DNA of 64,000 bases from Palsa-360 sp963710315 (lineage in GTDB: Bacteria; Acidobacteriota; Terriglobia; Acidiferrales; UBA7541): NCBI GenBank assembly GCA_963710315.1, contig CAVPZW010000008.1:186001-250000 (forward strand). The letters run 5' to 3'. Position 1 is the first letter of the stretch. Each line of letters opens with the position of its first letter. A model generated the notes under the pieces. It saw nothing but the letters and a program-made list of their open reading frames with translations. It had not been told where the DNA came from and did no database searches. The position numbers and the translations under genes were made by a program. Below, piece by piece: positions 63,604 through 64,000 of the stretch.

Positions 63604-64000
63604 ATGACTCCAATGACACGAACCGTAAAATTTGATGGGCGCCCAATCTGGGCGGAAGTAAGTCTGGGAGCGCTGACGCACAATCTGCGCGCCATCCGCA
63701 AGCACATTAATCCCGCGGGGGTACGCGGCCCGCGCCGGAAAATTCTGGCCGTCATCAAGAGCAACGCCTACGGCCACGGAATCGTGCCCGTGGCGCGCGC
63801 GCTGTCCAAGGTGCGCGCCGACTGGTTCGGCGTGACCTGTTCGGCGGAAGGCGCCGAACTGCGCGAGAGCGGAATTCGCGAACCGATTTTGATTCTCACG
63901 GGATTCTGGGCCGGCGAGGAACAGCGCATTCTCGACAATCTCCTCACGCCCACAATCATGCGTGCCGACCAATTGCGACTTCTGGAAAAGGCCGCCGCGC
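63604..64000 (+). CDS. alr: alanine racemase (3' truncated by window end)
   Basis: The first 132 codons of a fold-type III PLP enzyme. IWAEVSLGALTHNLRAIRKH is the typical start, and the PLP lysine is in VIKSNAYGHGIVPVA near residue 52. It makes D-alanine for the cell wall. The ATG at 63604 is used; another ATG three codons later is equally possible. The gene runs off the window. The dnaB-alr neighbourhood is common. Confidence 0.92.
   Translation, partial: MTPMTRTVKFDGRPIWAEVSLGALTHNLRAIRKHINPAGVRGPRRKILAVIKSNAYGHGIVPVARALSKVRADWFGVTCSAEGAELRESGIREPILILTGFWAGEEQRILDNLLTPTIMRADQLRLLEKAAA

Overview
The window most likely comes from an Acidobacteriota chromosome (Terriglobia-like), probably a draft or metagenome contig. 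This is inferred from a secreted von Willebrand factor A protein of the acidobacterial VWFA-related type (30335-31531), a moderately GC-rich base composition, a bS18 with a long Gly/Pro/Arg-rich N-terminus, and many dispersed palindromic elements between genes. No rRNA, tRNA, CRISPR array, transposase or phage gene was recognised.

Region 1 (1-25 kb) is a surface polysaccharide locus. It holds glycosyltransferases, four or more SAM methyltransferases (FkbM-, TylF- and Methyltransf_24-like), two membrane acyltransferases, a NodU-type carbamoyltransferase, two nucleotide-sugar epimerases, an aldo/keto reductase, a Wzy/WaaL-like membrane protein and a NagZ-like glycosidase. Together they could build, decorate (methyl, acyl, carbamoyl) and polymerise a glycan. 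An asparagine synthetase and the next glycosyltransferase (16.3-19.4 kb) carry about ten frameshifts between them. A methyltransferase at 24.4-25.1 kb carries one, at a C run.

Region 2 (25-39 kb) is mixed envelope and metabolism: a polyprenyl-phosphate-type GT2, a LolA/LolB-like lipoprotein with an ABC transporter (permease, ATPase, small membrane protein), the VWFA protein, a DinB-like protein, an orphan sensor histidine kinase, a DUF2061 protein, a NIPSNAP protein, and a lipoprotein PQQ alcohol dehydrogenase with a fused cytochrome c domain and a lanthanide-type Asp.

Region 3 (39-48.4 kb, all minus strand) is core housekeeping, read as purH, a TPR protein, ispE, prs, rplY, pth, rpsF, rpsR, rplI.

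Region 4 (48.5-57.7 kb) starts with a low-GC stand-alone SIR2 / SEC-C protein that is a candidate defence gene. A KimA-like potassium/amino-acid permease follows, then the minus-strand cdaA-cdaR-glmM operon for c-di-AMP and peptidoglycan precursor synthesis, with an AI-2E family transporter divergent from cdaA.

Region 5 (57.7-64 kb) has two overlapping glycosyltransferase genes, a class I glutamine amidotransferase, a small Cys/His protein, dnaB and the start of alr. DnaA-box-like 9-mers cluster in the two gaps upstream of dnaB.

Across 26-63.5 kb there are about twelve 65-170 bp inverted-repeat elements that begin GTAGC/GTGGC and end GCTAC/GCCAC. Several flanking genes take their TAG stop codon from the end of an element or directly beside it.
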